Of a stretch of 43,745 bases of DNA, positions 42,419 to 43,745 are shown piece after piece. The stretch's first letter is position 1, and the number at the start of each line of letters is the position of its first letter. A program made the translations under genes and the position numbers. Source of the DNA: Bacteroidota bacterium (GTDB lineage Bacteria > Bacteroidota > Bacteroidia > Chitinophagales > JADIYW01); contig JAQBNI010000025.1 in assembly GCA_028288625.1 (NCBI GenBank), positions 1 through 43,745 of the forward strand, read 5' to 3'. Under the pieces are notes generated by a model. It was given only the letters and a program-made list of their open reading frames with translations, was not told the DNA's origin and did not search any database.

Positions 42419-43745
42419 ATGTACTCATCTAAATTAATAGATGTTTTGAAAAAATTAGATGTTGCTAAAGTTAATAGTTTAGCGCAATATATCAATACGG
42501 TAAATACAAATAAAAATAATATTTCTTTAAGGCTATTCAATGCAATTAAAAAATACCATCCGGAATATGCCGAAACAAAAATAGCAAAGAAAAAAATATT
42601 CAATTTACTCTATCCGGAAAAAAATTATAATGAAAAGCGGATGCTCCAGGTGATGTCTGATCTGCTTAAAACTATTGAAGAATTTATTGTTCACAGCTAT
42701 ACGCAAAAGAATATTTTACAAAAGCAATATTATTTACTGCAGTTTTATATCGATCATAATTTACTGAAATATTTTGAAACGGAGTTCCGCCGCACCGTAG
42801 AATTAATTTCTGAAACACCTGAAGATACTGAACTGCTCGCCTTTAAATACAAGCTGGAGCTTTTAAATATCCAGTACCAGGTGGAATTTGATAACCGGTA
42901 TTGCAATTATCAAATGCTGGCAGATACGTTAAACGATTTTTCTTTAAGCCAGCATTATAAACTCGATAATTTATGCATGATCAATCTTTACGATAATGTA
43001 AAAAAGAATGAGAGCAATGGCGTTTTATTACAGCTGCATTATACGCTGAATAATTTATTACATGAACCTGATGACAAAAAATATTACGGGATAAAAAAAC
43101 AAATACTATCGGAAAAAACTAAAATTACCCGGGAGGAATTGAAGACTATTGTTTTTATTGCTGTAGATTATTGTATTCGTAAAATAAATAAAAAACAGGA
43201 TGAATTTCTTGCGGAACTCCTGGGTTGGTATGATTTCCTGATAGAAGAAAATATTGTACTCGAATCAAATAACATCATTTCACTCGCCTTATTTAAAAAT
43301 TATATTACGATTTCCATTCGCCTGGATAAAAAGGAGAAAGCCAATGCATTCCTGGAAAAGTTTAAGAACAATATTGACATCCGTAACAGGGTGGATGTAT
43401 ATAATTATAATAAGTCTAATCTTTTATTTCATGAAGAGAATTTTGAATCTTCGCTGGTCCTCTTAAATAAAACAAAGTTCAAAGACATTTTTTATAAGAT
43501 CAGCGCGAAAAGATTATACATTAAAATTTATTATGAGCTGACGAATGCCAAAGAAAATAAATATGAAGACGTGCTTGACAGTGCATTGAATGCTTTTAAA
43601 AAATATGTATACACTTCGCAGGAATTAACGGAAACAGTGAGTAAACGCAATAAAAGTTTTTATAAATATATGAACAAGCTGATCAGGCTTCGCTTTGGAG
43701 AAAAACATCATTTCAAATCACTTATGAATGATGTGAAAAAAGATA
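42419..43745 (+). CDS. Unknown helical protein, 3'-truncated by window edge
   Basis: ATG 42419 opens a frame that stays open for 442 codons to the end of the window. The product begins MYSSKLIDVLKKLDVAKVNS and is almost wholly alpha-helical, rich in Lys, Asn, Tyr and Leu, with repeating helix pairs that suggest a TPR-like or other solenoid. There is no signal peptide or membrane segment. The pattern resembles large uncharacterised helical proteins common in Chitinophaga-type genomes (impression only). It is divergent from the lipoprotein gene at 42400. Confidence 0.8.
   Translation, partial: MYSSKLIDVLKKLDVAKVNSLAQYINTVNTNKNNISLRLFNAIKKYHPEYAETKIAKKKIFNLLYPEKNYNEKRMLQVMSDLLKTIEEFIVHSYTQKNILQKQYYLLQFYIDHNLLKYFETEFRRTVELISETPEDTELLAFKYKLELLNIQYQVEFDNRYCNYQMLADTLNDFSLSQHYKLDNLCMINLYDNVKKNESNGVLLQLHYTLNNLLHEPDDKKYYGIKKQILSEKTKITREELKTIVFIAVDYCIRKINKKQDEFLAELLGWYDFLIEENIVLESNNIISLALFKNYITISIRLDKKEKANAFLEKFKNNIDIRNRVDVYNYNKSNLLFHEENFESSLVLLNKTKFKDIFYKISAKRLYIKIYYELTNAKENKYEDVLDSALNAFKKYVYTSQELTETVSKRNKSFYKYMNKLIRLRFGEKHHFKSLMNDVKKD

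Noticed and set aside
43254-43466. 70-codon plus-strand frame near the right edge
   Set aside because: It is out of frame within the long helical protein that is open from 42419 to the window end.

Overview
ORGANISM. The window looks like a chromosome segment of a member of the Bacteroidota, probably a Chitinophagales/Sphingobacteriales-type organism (inference). The supporting signs are: low G+C; a gapA promoter matching the Bacteroidota consensus TTTG-N20-TAnnTTTG; little Shine-Dalgarno signal; many short lipoproteins; and Bacteroidota-type proteins that begin with a LKSYFETGDKPTQ tag. No transposase, integrase, phage capsid, contractile sheath, tube, spike or ClpV gene was recognised. LAYOUT. 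(1) 1-12211 holds large surface or tail-like proteins: an open-ended unknown protein, a GT25-type glycosyltransferase, a 760-aa tail-fibre-like protein with beta repeats, a 57-aa protein, two ~1180-aa paralogs (called 'platform' here only as a label), and a 297-aa protein sharing the N-terminal tag of the 760-aa protein. (2) 12244-16772 holds a polymorphic toxin with a C-terminal PD-(D/E)XK nuclease motif, followed by two immunity-like genes. The whole unit is then repeated as a 24-codon relic of the toxin tip, a second copy of the first immunity gene, and a frameshifted second copy of the second. (3) 16863-22011 holds a lipoprotein, a helical protein, a trypsin-like protease on the minus strand, and a third platform paralog. 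(4) 22091-25997 holds a patatin-type phospholipase and a lipoprotein gene, then a relic of the patatin C-terminus and a second, diverged lipoprotein gene. (5) 26026-31130 holds a PKD-like protein, a putative toxin of unknown activity, and three polytopic membrane proteins separated by two relics of that toxin's C-terminus. (6) 31150-32262 holds an orphan toxin-tip remnant, a four-helix membrane protein, and a decayed copy of it. (7) 32400-33562 holds an astacin-like zinc metalloprotease. (8) 33903-36786 holds a probable anti-phage signalling operon (ThsB-like TIR, SLOG-family Rossmann protein, TIR-TPR) and two small genes. (9) 37223-43745 is ordinary chromosome: tRNA-Glu, gapA, pgk, a PTPS/QueD protein, three lipoproteins, and an unknown gene running off the end. 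HOW THE PARTS MAY WORK TOGETHER. Regions 1-7 read as an island of antibacterial effectors and their immunity genes. Four different effector/immunity types show the same growth pattern: a displaced C-terminal tip of the effector followed by an extra immunity paralog. Five intergenic regions carry the same cis element: two copies of ACCGTTTACTCATT about 20 bp apart, then TATATATG 39-40 bp after the start of the second copy. This suggests one regulator controls several modules. The delivery machine is not in the window. Use of the platform proteins for effector loading or export is a hypothesis.
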